A DNA stretch of 64,000 nucleotides from Salinicola rhizosphaerae (GTDB lineage: Bacteria > Pseudomonadota > Gammaproteobacteria > Pseudomonadales > Halomonadaceae), in NCBI RefSeq assembly GCF_014652715.1, contig NZ_BMZI01000004.1, forward strand, positions 183,016-247,015, written 5' to 3'. Both the position numbers and the translations under genes were made by a program. Position 1 is the first letter of the stretch. Every line of letters begins with the position of its first letter. Under the pieces are notes generated by a model. The model was not told the DNA's origin and did no database searches. It saw only the letters and a program-made list of their open reading frames with translations. Of this stretch, positions 35,795-42,830 are shown one piece after another.

Positions 35795-37438
35795 TCACAG
35801 CACCGCGATGCTGGAGTCGGTGCGGGGTTCCGTGCCGCCGCAGTAGACGCCGCTTTGCGGGTCGCGCAGTATGATCTGGCCGCGGCCGTAACGCGTGCTG
35901 TCGACGGCGAGGCTGATCTGGTGGCCGCGATCCGCCATCTCGCGGATCAGATGCAGCGGATAACCCGGCTCGATGCCGATCTTGCGTCCGCCCATCCACT
36001 GCCAGCGCGGCGCATCCAGCGCCGCCTGCGGGTTGAGGCCGTAATCGACCAGGTTCATCACCACCTGCATGTGCCCCTGCGGCTGCATGAAGCCGCCCAT
36101 CACGCCGAACGGCCCCAGTCCCGCGCCGTCCTGCGTCAGAAAGCCGGGGATAATGGTGTGAAAGGTCTGCTTGCCCGGCGCCAGGACGTTGACATGTGCG
36201 CTGTCCAGGCTGAAGCCATGACCGCGATTCTGCAGCGAGATTCCGGTCTCCGGGACCACTACGCCGGAGCCGAAGCCGTGATAGTTGCTCTGAATGTAGG
36301 AGACCATGTTGCCGTCGCTATCGGCGGTCGCGAGGTAGACGGTGCCGCCGGCGCTCGGCTCGCCCGGCGTCGGGTCGATGGCGCGCTCGCCGATGAGTTG
36401 TCGGCGTGTCTCGGCGTAGGATTCGCTCAGCAGAGCGTCGACGCTGACGCGCATCCGGTCGGCCTGGGTGATGTGATGGTGCCCGTCGGTATACGCAAGC
36501 TTCATCGCCTCGAACTGACGGTGGAGCAGCTGCGGATCGTCGCGAACGCTGGGGTCGAAACCCTCCATCATGTTGAGCGCCATCAGGGCGACCATTCCCT
36601 GGCCACTGGGCGGGATCTCCCAGACGTCGACGCCACGATAGTTGACCGAGATCGGCTCGACCCATTTGGGGGCGTAGTCGGCGAGATCCTCGGCACGTAG
36701 ATAGCCGCCGGTCGCGCGGGAAAAGGCGTCGATCTTTTGCGCCAGCTCGCCGCGATAGAAGCTTTCACAGCGGCTGGCGGCGAGCGACTCGAGGGTGCGC
36801 GCCTGCGCTTCGTTGCGATAACGCTCGCCCGCCCGGGGAGCCTGTCCCTCGGGTGCGAAGGCGTCGAGCCATGGCGCTATGGCGGGATCGTCTGCCTTGG
36901 CGCGAAACTCTCTCTCTGCCCGCTGCCACAGCTGGCTGATGATCGGTGATACCGGAAAGCCGCTGCGTGCGATGCGAATGGCGGGTTCCAGCAGCGTGGC
37001 AAATTCGAGCTTGCCGTAGCTCTTGGAGAGTTCGGCCCAGGCGGCGGGAATGCCCGGTACCGTGACCGGCGTCCAGCCGTGTAGCGGCATCTCGTCATGC
37101 CCCGCGGACATCACGGTCTCTCGTGTCAGTCCCGCGGGGGCATGGCCGCTGGCATCGAGTCCATACAACCTGCCTTTTCCCTCGCTGTTGCCTCCGGCGC
37201 TATCGGCGATCCAGACCAGGGCGAAGGCATCGCCGCCGATGCCGTTGCCGGTCGGCTCGACGACGGTGAGGACCGCAGCCGTGGCGATGGCCGCATCGAT
37301 GGCGTTCCCGCCCTTGGCGAGCATATCGCGTCCGGCCTGGGCCGCCTGCGGTTGGGAGGCAGCGACCATGCCGGTATCGGCGTAGGTGGCGCTGCGGCGT
37401 GAGGCATAGGGGTTGTTATGATCGAAGGCGAGGCGCAT
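35795..37438 (-). CDS. Gamma-glutamyltransferase-family amidohydrolase (YwrD/HpxW-like)
   Basis: Ntn-hydrolase that should self-cleave into two subunits with a new N-terminal Thr nucleophile, visible in GGTVYLATADSDGNMVS (near residue 365). The 547-residue protein has no signal peptide, so it is cytoplasmic, unlike periplasmic Ggt. Segments such as IQSNYHGFGSGVVVPETGI and FGVMGGFMQPQGHMQVV are those of the YwrD and HpxW (oxamate amidohydrolase) branch as I remember them. The start at 37438 is preferred over a 37-residue upstream extension that reads as non-conserved. First gene of the ggt-chrA-chrA operon; likely controlled by the divergent GntR regulator. Confidence 0.86.
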   Translation of the reverse strand: MRLAFDHNNPYASRRSATYADTGMVAASQPQAAQAGRDMLAKGGNAIDAAIATAAVLTVVEPTGNGIGGDAFALVWIADSAGGNSEGKGRLYGLDASGHAPAGLTRETVMSAGHDEMPLHGWTPVTVPGIPAAWAELSKSYGKLEFATLLEPAIRIARSGFPVSPIISQLWQRAEREFRAKADDPAIAPWLDAFAPEGQAPRAGERYRNEAQARTLESLAASRCESFYRGELAQKIDAFSRATGGYLRAEDLADYAPKWVEPISVNYRGVDVWEIPPSGQGMVALMALNMMEGFDPSVRDDPQLLHRQFEAMKLAYTDGHHHITQADRMRVSVDALLSESYAETRRQLIGERAIDPTPGEPSAGGTVYLATADSDGNMVSYIQSNYHGFGSGVVVPETGISLQNRGHGFSLDSAHVNVLAPGKQTFHTIIPGFLTQDGAGLGPFGVMGGFMQPQGHMQVVMNLVDYGLNPQAALDAPRWQWMGGRKIGIEPGYPLHLIREMADRGHQISLAVDSTRYGRGQIILRDPQSGVYCGGTEPRTDSSIAVL

Positions 37439-37532
37439 GGCCGGTTCTCGCTGGTTGTCAGGGGGGAGTGTCGTGAAGTCTTCATGAACACGAGCGAAGG
37501 CGTGCCGAGCACGTCTCGAATCGGTTAGGATA

Positions 37533-37546
37533 AAAAATCGATTTTT
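37533..37546. promoter_or_regulatory. Palindromic operator candidate between the amidohydrolase and gntR
   Basis: Perfect AAAAATCGATTTTT palindrome in an otherwise GC-rich divergent region, followed 12 bp later by a related half-site GTCGATTTTAC (37556-37566). Position and symmetry suit a GntR/FCD dimer. Confidence 0.5.
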
Positions 37547-37671
37547 CACTATGACGTCGATTTTACTTGCCGGTCAAGCCCCGAGCGACAGGCTGCATCA
37601 GAGGAAATGACGCCCGCAGTCGGCGTGAGGGCGAGCTCACCGGGATGAGAATCGATGCAAGGCGGAGCCGT

Positions 37672-38346
37672 ATGGACGATGGGGTCAATCGGGAGCAGGG
37701 TCTGACTGCCGCCAGTCAGGTCCATCTGGCGCTCAAACGCGATCTGATCGGCGGACGCTTCAGGGCGGGAGAAAAACTGGCCATCGCGTCACTGCGTCAG
37801 CACTACGGGGTCGGCTTGAGCCCGCTGCGGGAGGCACTGAACCGCCTGGCGGCCTATGGGCTGCTGGAGCAGGAGAATCAGCGTGGCTTCCGCGTGCCGA
37901 CGCTGTCCCGCGCTGAACTCGACGATATTGCCGAGATGCGCCGCCGTCTCGAGGTGCAAGCGCTGACGCTCGCGCTGGAAAATGGCGACGACGAGTGGGA
38001 GGCGATGCTGCTCGGCGCCTTTCATCGCCTCAGGCGGGCGGACGAGGCACTGGGGGCGGACCCCGAGACACTCGAGCACTGGGAGCAGATGCACTTGCAG
38101 TTCCACCGCTGTCTGCTCGCGCCCTGCGGCTCGAAATGGCTACTGCGATTCATCGAGCAGCTTCACGACCAGTTCGACCGCTATCGGCGCCTGGCGCCGG
38201 CCAATCACGGCATTCGCGAGACACTGGACGCACAGCACGAGGACCTGGTGGCACTCGCTATCGAAAGAAGGGTAGGGGGCGCCGTCGACATGCTGCAGAC
38301 GCACATCCGGCTCTCTCATGAGGTGGCCCAGGGCGCTTGTACATGA
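37672..38346 (+). CDS. GntR-family regulator, FadR/FCD subfamily
   Basis: One-component transcription factor of 224 residues. The N-terminal winged helix-turn-helix (about 10-75) includes FRAGEKLAIASLRQHYGVGLSPLREALNRLAAYGLLEQ; the C-terminal all-helical FCD domain (about 85-215) binds a small carboxylate, often with a metal held by Asp/His residues such as those in MHLQFHRCLL. The ATG at 37672 follows GGAG by 6 nt; upstream starts at 37645 and 37567 are weaker. Divergent from the amidohydrolase operon, which it probably represses until the transported substrate appears. Confidence 0.88.
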   Translation: MDDGVNREQGLTAASQVHLALKRDLIGGRFRAGEKLAIASLRQHYGVGLSPLREALNRLAAYGLLEQENQRGFRVPTLSRAELDDIAEMRRRLEVQALTLALENGDDEWEAMLLGAFHRLRRADEALGADPETLEHWEQMHLQFHRCLLAPCGSKWLLRFIEQLHDQFDRYRRLAPANHGIRETLDAQHEDLVALAIERRVGGAVDMLQTHIRLSHEVAQGACT

Positions 38347-38411
38347 AAGGGTGCATGTTCATGAAGGGGCGCTTGTCCACGACGGGCACGCTGGTTGATG
38401 AAGGTGGGCGA
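38339..38411. repeat. 18-bp degenerate tandem array over the gntR stop codon
   Basis: Four units begin with GT at 38339, 38357, 38375 and 38394 (spacings 18, 18 and 19 bp), built on GTTCATGAAGGGGCGCTT. The gntR stop codon (38344-38346) lies inside the first unit. Confidence 0.72.
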
Positions 38412-38453
38412 AGCGGGCTGCGATCAGCGCCTTGATCGATCGGCAGCGTCAGA

Positions 38454-39071
38454 TCAGGGCGCGAGCACGGCCATGCGCCCCTTGAGCCGGTGCTTGAGGG
38501 ATTCCAGGGCCAGTGAGTCATCGCTTGGCCAGGCCAGCGTCAGCGTAACGCCATCGCTACCGTAATCGGCGCCATCGACCGTCACGTCATGCTCGCCGAG
38601 CCAGTGACGGGCATCCGCCTCCAGACTGAAGTCGACGTGGACGATGCATGGTCGGCGCTCGATGAAATCCCGGCGGGGCAGCGTTTCCAGGGCGTCGAGA
38701 ACCGCTCGGGTATAGGCGCGGACCAGGCCGCCCGTCCCCAACTTGGTGCCGCCAAAATAGCGCGTGACGACGGCGGCGATCTGTCCAAGCTGACTACCCT
38801 CCAGCGCCTGGAACATCGGCCGCCCGGCGGTGCCACCGGGTTCGCCGTCGTCGGAAAAGCCGATCGCGATCTGCTCTCCGGGCGGGCCGGCGATGAAAGC
38901 GGAGCAGTGATGACTGGCCTCGGGATGGGTGGTTCGCGCCTCGCCCAGCAGCCACTCCGCCGCGGCCATGTCGGGCGCGTGGCAGAGCCAGCAGAGAAAA
39001 CGGCTGCGTTCGACCTCGATGTCGTGGCTGTGGAAGTGCTGTGGGGCGATGTCCGGAATCGGATAGCGCAT
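38454..39071 (-). CDS. yigZ: YigZ/IMPACT family protein
   Basis: A 205-residue member of the UPF0029/IMPACT family. The conserved N-terminal domain shows SRFLCWL, HHCSAFI, FSDDGEPGGTAGRPMFQAL and VVTRYFGGTKLGTGGLVRAY; the C-terminal domain has an EF-G domain IV-like ferredoxin fold. Cellular role is not settled; family members are linked to translation control or peptide processing. It starts 25 bp after the S24-protease gene on the same strand, so the two are cotranscribed. Confidence 0.92.
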   Translation of the reverse strand: MRYPIPDIAPQHFHSHDIEVERSRFLCWLCHAPDMAAAEWLLGEARTTHPEASHHCSAFIAGPPGEQIAIGFSDDGEPGGTAGRPMFQALEGSQLGQIAAVVTRYFGGTKLGTGGLVRAYTRAVLDALETLPRRDFIERRPCIVHVDFSLEADARHWLGEHDVTVDGADYGSDGVTLTLAWPSDDSLALESLKHRLKGRMAVLAP

Positions 39072-39096
39072 CGGGGTTTCCCTTCCGGCGGGGCGT

Positions 39097-39570
39097 TCAG
39101 GCCGCCTCGGGCGGGTTGCGCATCACGCCCATGACCAGCCCGAGCACCTGCACATCTTCGTTCTTGAGATAGATGGGCGGCATGGTGTCGTTGGCAGGCT
39201 GCAGCCGCACGCCTGATTTCTCGATGAACAGTTTCTTGAGCGTCACTTCCTGATTGTTGATCAGCACGACGGCGGTTTCGCCGTTCTCCGCGGATTCGTA
39301 GCGTTCGATGATGATGACGTCACCATCGAAGATATTGGAATCGATCATCGAATCCCCGCGCACGCGCAGTGCATAGGTGTTGCGGCGCACGAGCCGAGCG
39401 GGTACGTGGACCGTGGCGTTGTCGAGACACGCTTCCATCGGCAGCCCGGCGGCAACCTGTCCCAGCAGCGGGATCTCGACGAGATCGGTCGCGTCGATCG
39501 TTTCCCAGTTTCCGTCGATCAGCGGCAGATTGGGCTGGCGCTGAAGATAACTCGGTGCGGTGGTTGTCAT
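39097..39570 (-). CDS. LexA/UmuD-like S24 autoprotease without a DNA-binding domain
   Basis: A 157-residue protein consisting of a short non-conserved N terminus and a complete LexA-type C-terminal peptidase domain. The catalytic Ser74 is in RGDSMIDSNIFDGD and Lys112 in EVTLKKLF, a spacing of 38 residues as in LexA. The self-cleavage bond would be Ala41-Gly42 (VAAG), as in LexA rather than the Cys-Gly of UmuD. The N-terminal winged helix is missing, and the 274 bp upstream contain no remnant of it. GGAGA lies 6 nt before the ATG, so the start is secure. No umuC is adjacent and no LexA box is visible upstream. Cleaved presumably by RecA stimulation, but its job is open. Confidence 0.88.
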   Translation of the reverse strand: MTTTAPSYLQRQPNLPLIDGNWETIDATDLVEIPLLGQVAAGLPMEACLDNATVHVPARLVRRNTYALRVRGDSMIDSNIFDGDVIIIERYESAENGETAVVLINNQEVTLKKLFIEKSGVRLQPANDTMPPIYLKNEDVQVLGLVMGVMRNPPEAA

Positions 39571-39729
39571 CGTCTTCTCCCGAGAAGGACGCCGTCATCA
39601 TAGCAAGGACGCGACATTGGGCAAGGCGTCGACCTTCGGGTGTGGTCGCTTCTGCCTCTGCCGGTCGCGGTCGCGTCTGGCCGACGCTCGCTGGTGCTGG
39701 CGAGTCGGTGGTAAAGTGGCGCCCCGATC

Positions 39730-39848
39730 ATGCCCAGCGCTGGCGAGGCGCGTGCGGGTCAAGCGTGAGAGTGAGGCGTGTAAAAGCCTGTAAATGAGAC
39801 GCTGGTGAGAGCGAGGAGACGTTGGTGAGAGCGAGGAGACGTTGGTGA
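39730..39848 (+). other. Relay of five tiny overlapping ORFs leading into ccmA
   Basis: ORFs at 39730-39768 (MPSAGEARAGQA), 39765-39797 (10 codons, GTG), 39794-39808 (MRRW), 39805-39828 (MRARRRW) and 39825-39848 (MRARRRW). Each stop TGA overlaps the next start as GTGA or ATGA, and the last stop overlaps the GTG of ccmA (39845). The last two starts, 39825 and 39845, each have AGGAG exactly 6 nt upstream. Translation of any of them is not demonstrated. Confidence 0.5.
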
Positions 39849-39855
39849 GAGTCGC
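39766..39855. repeat. 20-bp tandem array covering the ccmA ribosome site and start
   Basis: Units of exactly 20 bp begin at 39766, 39786, 39806, 39826 and 39846. Units three and four are identical (TGAGAGCGAGGAGACGTTGG); the first two are degraded and the fifth runs into ccmA. Each good unit carries a ribosome site, a stop and a GTG start. Confidence 0.88.
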
Positions 39856-40474
39856 CCTGGATGCCCGCGACCTGGCCTGCGAACGAGACGATCGCTGGCT
39901 CTTCGAGGCGCTCGAACTGCAGGTTCGTGATGGTGACATGCTGCGTATCGAGGGGGCCAACGGTAGCGGCAAGACCACGCTGCTCAAGATCCTCACCGGG
40001 CAGCTGAGCCCGCAGGCCGGCAAGCTGGAGTGGCACGGCGAACCGCTGCGCCGCGTCAAGGACACGTTTCTTCGTTCGCTGCTCTTCATCGGCCATGCGC
40101 CGGGGGTCGCTGCGGCCTTGAACGGGCAGCAGAATTTAGCCTGGTCGGCCGCCGTGGCGGGCGTGGAGGCGCCCTCCCGCGCGATCGATCAGGCGCTTGC
40201 GGGCGTCGGGCTGGCAGGCTTCGAGGACGTGCCGGCGGCACAGCTCTCCGCCGGTCAGCAGCGCCGCATCGCGTTGGCCAGACTGGCGCTCATTCCGCGC
40301 CCGCTCTGGATTCTGGACGAGCCATTCACCGCCATCGACAAGGACGGCGTGGGCTGGCTCGAGCAGCGTCTGGTGGATCATGCCGATCGCGGTGGGGCGG
40401 TGATCATGACGACGCATCATACTTTTCAGGCTAACGATCGTGTAAACTCGGTCCTCCTTGGAGCGGCAGGATGA
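39845..40474 (+). CDS. ccmA: Heme exporter ATP-binding protein CcmA
   Basis: ATPase of the CcmAB complex of cytochrome c maturation; its ATP hydrolysis releases holo-CcmE from the CcmC complex. The 209-residue protein has Walker A GANGSGKTTLL, signature LSAGQQRRIALARL and Walker B LWILDEPFTAID. The GTG at 39845 (with TTG 39842 as an alternative) has AGGAG 6 nt upstream and lies in a 20-bp repeat. Its stop overlaps the ccmB start (ATGA). First gene of the ccmABCDEFGHI operon. Confidence 0.95.
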   Translation: MRVALDARDLACERDDRWLFEALELQVRDGDMLRIEGANGSGKTTLLKILTGQLSPQAGKLEWHGEPLRRVKDTFLRSLLFIGHAPGVAAALNGQQNLAWSAAVAGVEAPSRAIDQALAGVGLAGFEDVPAAQLSAGQQRRIALARLALIPRPLWILDEPFTAIDKDGVGWLEQRLVDHADRGGAVIMTTHHTFQANDRVNSVLLGAAG

Positions 40475-41208
40475 CGCGAGGCGCATTGAACCAAAGTCGT
40501 ACTGACGCTGTCGGAGCTCCGTCCGCGACGGTCGGGCTGGTGGGTGCCTGTGCCGCGCAGGTTCGGCGAGAGCTGGCCGTGGCGCGTCGGCGCGGCGGTG
40601 AGTGGCTGAATCCGCTGATTTTCCTGGCACTGGTAACCATGCTGTTCCCGCTGGGCATCTCGCCGCAGCCCGATCTGCTGGCAACCATTGCACCTGGTCT
40701 ACTTTGGGTCGCTGCGCTGTTGGCGATGCTGCTTTCGCTGGATGCGCTGTTCCGCAGCGATCATGCCGATGGCAGTCTCGAACAGATGATGCTCGCTCCT
40801 CAGCCGCTGGCCGCGCTCTGCCTGGCCAAAGTGGCGGTTCACTGGTTGTTGACCGGCGTACCGCTGGCGCTGTTTGCGCCGCTGCTGGGCGTGATGCTGT
40901 CGCTGCCGACGGCCGGCAGTCTGACGCTGATCGCCTCGCTGCTGCTGGGCAGCGCCACCTTGAGTCTGATCGGGGCGATCGGCGCCGCGCTGACAGTGGG
41001 GCTGCCGCGCGGCGGAGTGCTGCTGTCGCTATTGATCCTGCCGCTTTACATTCCGGTGCTGATCTTCGGTGCCGGGGCCGTGCAAGCCGCGGTGCAGGGC
41101 GGCTTTGCCGGCCCGGCGCTGGCCCTGCTCGGCGCGATGCTGGCGCTCGCGCTGGTCGGTGCCCCGTTCGCCATCGCGGGGGCGCTGCGCATCAGTATTC
41201 ATGGTTGA
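40471..41208 (+). CDS. ccmB: Heme exporter membrane protein CcmB
   Basis: Membrane partner of CcmA: 245 residues with six predicted helices. The N-terminal 30 residues are a cytoplasmic leader; ELAVARRRGGEWLNPLIFLALVT and GLLWVAALLAMLLSLDALFRSD are family-typical, the latter marking the CcmA-interacting region. Start codon overlaps the ccmA stop. A 134-bp gap with a 16-bp duplication separates it from ccmC. Confidence 0.95.
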   Translation: MTRGALNQSRTDAVGAPSATVGLVGACAAQVRRELAVARRRGGEWLNPLIFLALVTMLFPLGISPQPDLLATIAPGLLWVAALLAMLLSLDALFRSDHADGSLEQMMLAPQPLAALCLAKVAVHWLLTGVPLALFAPLLGVMLSLPTAGSLTLIASLLLGSATLSLIGAIGAALTVGLPRGGVLLSLLILPLYIPVLIFGAGAVQAAVQGGFAGPALALLGAMLALALVGAPFAIAGALRISIHG

Positions 41209-41305
41209 TCGACGGGGTCGATAGAGCCTCGCACGCTGCATTTGCCGGAAAGCCCCGATCTGCGGAATGAACCCGCGAGAGGGGTTTGCAAGATGGGCAG
41301 GTGAA

Positions 41306-41337
41306 GAAACAGGACCGCAGAGAAACAGGACCGCGGA
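41306..41337. repeat. 16-bp direct duplication before ccmC
   Basis: GAAACAGGACCGCAGA (41306-41321) and GAAACAGGACCGCGGA (41322-41337) differ at one position and end 5 nt before the ccmC ATG, so the second copy supplies the purine-rich ribosome site. Confidence 0.85.
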
Positions 41338-41342
41338 AAAAG

Positions 41343-42074
41343 ATGTGGACCTTCATACACAAGCTGGGCTCGCCGAAGTGGTGCTATTCACTCTGCGGAC
41401 GCCTTCAGCCCGGATTCTGGATCGCCGCACTGCTGCTGATCGCGGTCGGCAGCGTCTGGTCGCTGGCCTACTCGCCGCCCGACTACCAGATGGGCAACAG
41501 CTATCGCATCATCTACGTGCATGTCCCGTCGGCGATTCTCGCGCAGAGCGTCTTCGTGTCGATGGCGATCGCTTCCGCCGTCTTTCTGATCTGGAAGATC
41601 AAGATCGCGGACATGGCTGCGACCGTGATGGCGCCGTTCGGCGCCGCAATGACTTTTCTCGGGCTGTTCAGCGGCTCGCTATGGGGCGTGCCGACCTGGG
41701 GCACCTGGTGGACCTGGGACGCTCGCCTGACGGCGATGCTGATCCAGCTCTTCCTTTACATCGGCGTCATTGCCCTGCGGGGGGCCTACGGACGTAACGA
41801 CCAGGGGGCGAAGGCGGTTGCCGTGCTGACACTGGTTGGCGTGGTCAACATCCCGATCATCAAGTACTCGGTGGTGTGGTGGAACACGCTGCATCAGCCG
41901 GCAACCTTCACCCTGACATCACGTCCGGCGATGCCCGAGTCGATGTGGATGCCGCTGCTGATCATGGTGCTGGGATTTTACTGTTTTTTCACGGCGCTGA
42001 CCCTTTATCGGCTGCGCAACGAGATCATCCGACGCGAATCGCGCACCCGCTGGGTGCAGGCGCTGGCCGAATAG
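41343..42074 (+). CDS. ccmC: Heme handling protein CcmC
   Basis: Inner-membrane protein that loads heme onto CcmE. The 243-residue chain has six helices and the periplasmic tryptophan-rich WWD motif (GVPTWGTWWTWDARLT, about 110-125) flanked by the heme-ligand His residues in YVHVPSA and NTLHQPAT. The start at 41343 (MWTFIHKLGSPKW) matches the family; an upstream extension to 41286 reads as charged filler and is rejected. Confidence 0.96.
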   Translation: MWTFIHKLGSPKWCYSLCGRLQPGFWIAALLLIAVGSVWSLAYSPPDYQMGNSYRIIYVHVPSAILAQSVFVSMAIASAVFLIWKIKIADMAATVMAPFGAAMTFLGLFSGSLWGVPTWGTWWTWDARLTAMLIQLFLYIGVIALRGAYGRNDQGAKAVAVLTLVGVVNIPIIKYSVVWWNTLHQPATFTLTSRPAMPESMWMPLLIMVLGFYCFFTALTLYRLRNEIIRRESRTRWVQALAE

Positions 42075-42164
42075 CAGCGGCCGGCTGCGGGGTCGCTCGG
42101 CCTGACACCGACGACGATCTGCCCGCCCAGCCGCGACGCGACAAGATATCAAGAGAACCGTGAC

Positions 42165-42344
42165 ATGGCTTTCGATTCACTCTCCGCCTTTCTCGACATG
42201 GGCGGTTATGCCAAATATGTCTGGCCCGCCTGGGGCCTGACCCTGTGTGCGCTCATCGGCTTCGCCGTCTGGGCACGGATGGAGCGTCGCCAGCTGATTC
42301 GACAGCTCGAGCGTCGGCGCCGGCGCGAGGCGCGTAGCGCATGA
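42165..42344 (+). CDS. ccmD: Heme exporter protein CcmD
   Basis: A 59-residue single-span membrane protein that helps release holo-CcmE from CcmABC. It starts MAFDSLSAFLDMGGYAKYVW, has one hydrophobic helix (about 18-38) and a highly basic cytoplasmic tail (ERRQLIRQLERRRRRE), exactly the family layout. The stop overlaps the ccmE start (ATGA). Easy to miss because of its length, but position and sequence make it certain. Confidence 0.95.
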   Translation: MAFDSLSAFLDMGGYAKYVWPAWGLTLCALIGFAVWARMERRQLIRQLERRRRREARSA

Positions 42345-42796
42345 GAGCCAATCGAAAACGCCGCCTTATCATCGTGCTCGGCCTGGTTGCGCTCGCCGCG
42401 GTTGCCGTTGGCCTTACGCTCTATGCGCTCCGCGCCAACATCAATCTGTTCTTCACGCCCTCTCAGATCGCGGCAGGCGAAGCGCCGCACGATCGCACCA
42501 TGCGCATCGGCGGCGTGGTCAAAAAAGACAGCGTCAATCGCGACAGCAACTCGCTGCAGGTGACGTTCGTGGTGACCGATTTCGCCAAAGATGTGGAGGT
42601 CAGCTACGACGACATCCTGCCGGATCTGTTTCGCGAGGGGCAGGGCGTAGTGATCGTCGGCAAGCTCGACGACAGCAATGAATTCATCGCCCAGCAGGTG
42701 CTGGCCAAGCACGACGAGACCTACATGCCGCCCGAGGTCGCTCAGGCGCTGAAGGCGACCGGCAATTTACCCGATGGCAGCGTCCCGTCCTCGTGA
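42341..42796 (+). CDS. ccmE: Periplasmic heme chaperone CcmE
   Basis: Membrane-anchored OB-fold chaperone that carries heme covalently to CcmFH. The 151-residue protein has an N-terminal anchor (about 9-30), the conserved GGVVKKDSV strand and the heme-binding His124 with Tyr128 in LAKHDETYMPPEV, equivalent to His130/Tyr134 of E. coli. Start overlaps the ccmD stop. Confidence 0.97.
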   Translation: MRANRKRRLIIVLGLVALAAVAVGLTLYALRANINLFFTPSQIAAGEAPHDRTMRIGGVVKKDSVNRDSNSLQVTFVVTDFAKDVEVSYDDILPDLFREGQGVVIVGKLDDSNEFIAQQVLAKHDETYMPPEVAQALKATGNLPDGSVPSS

Positions 42797-42830
42797 GGCG
42801 GGCAATGCGTGGACAGGTGCGAGTGATTCC

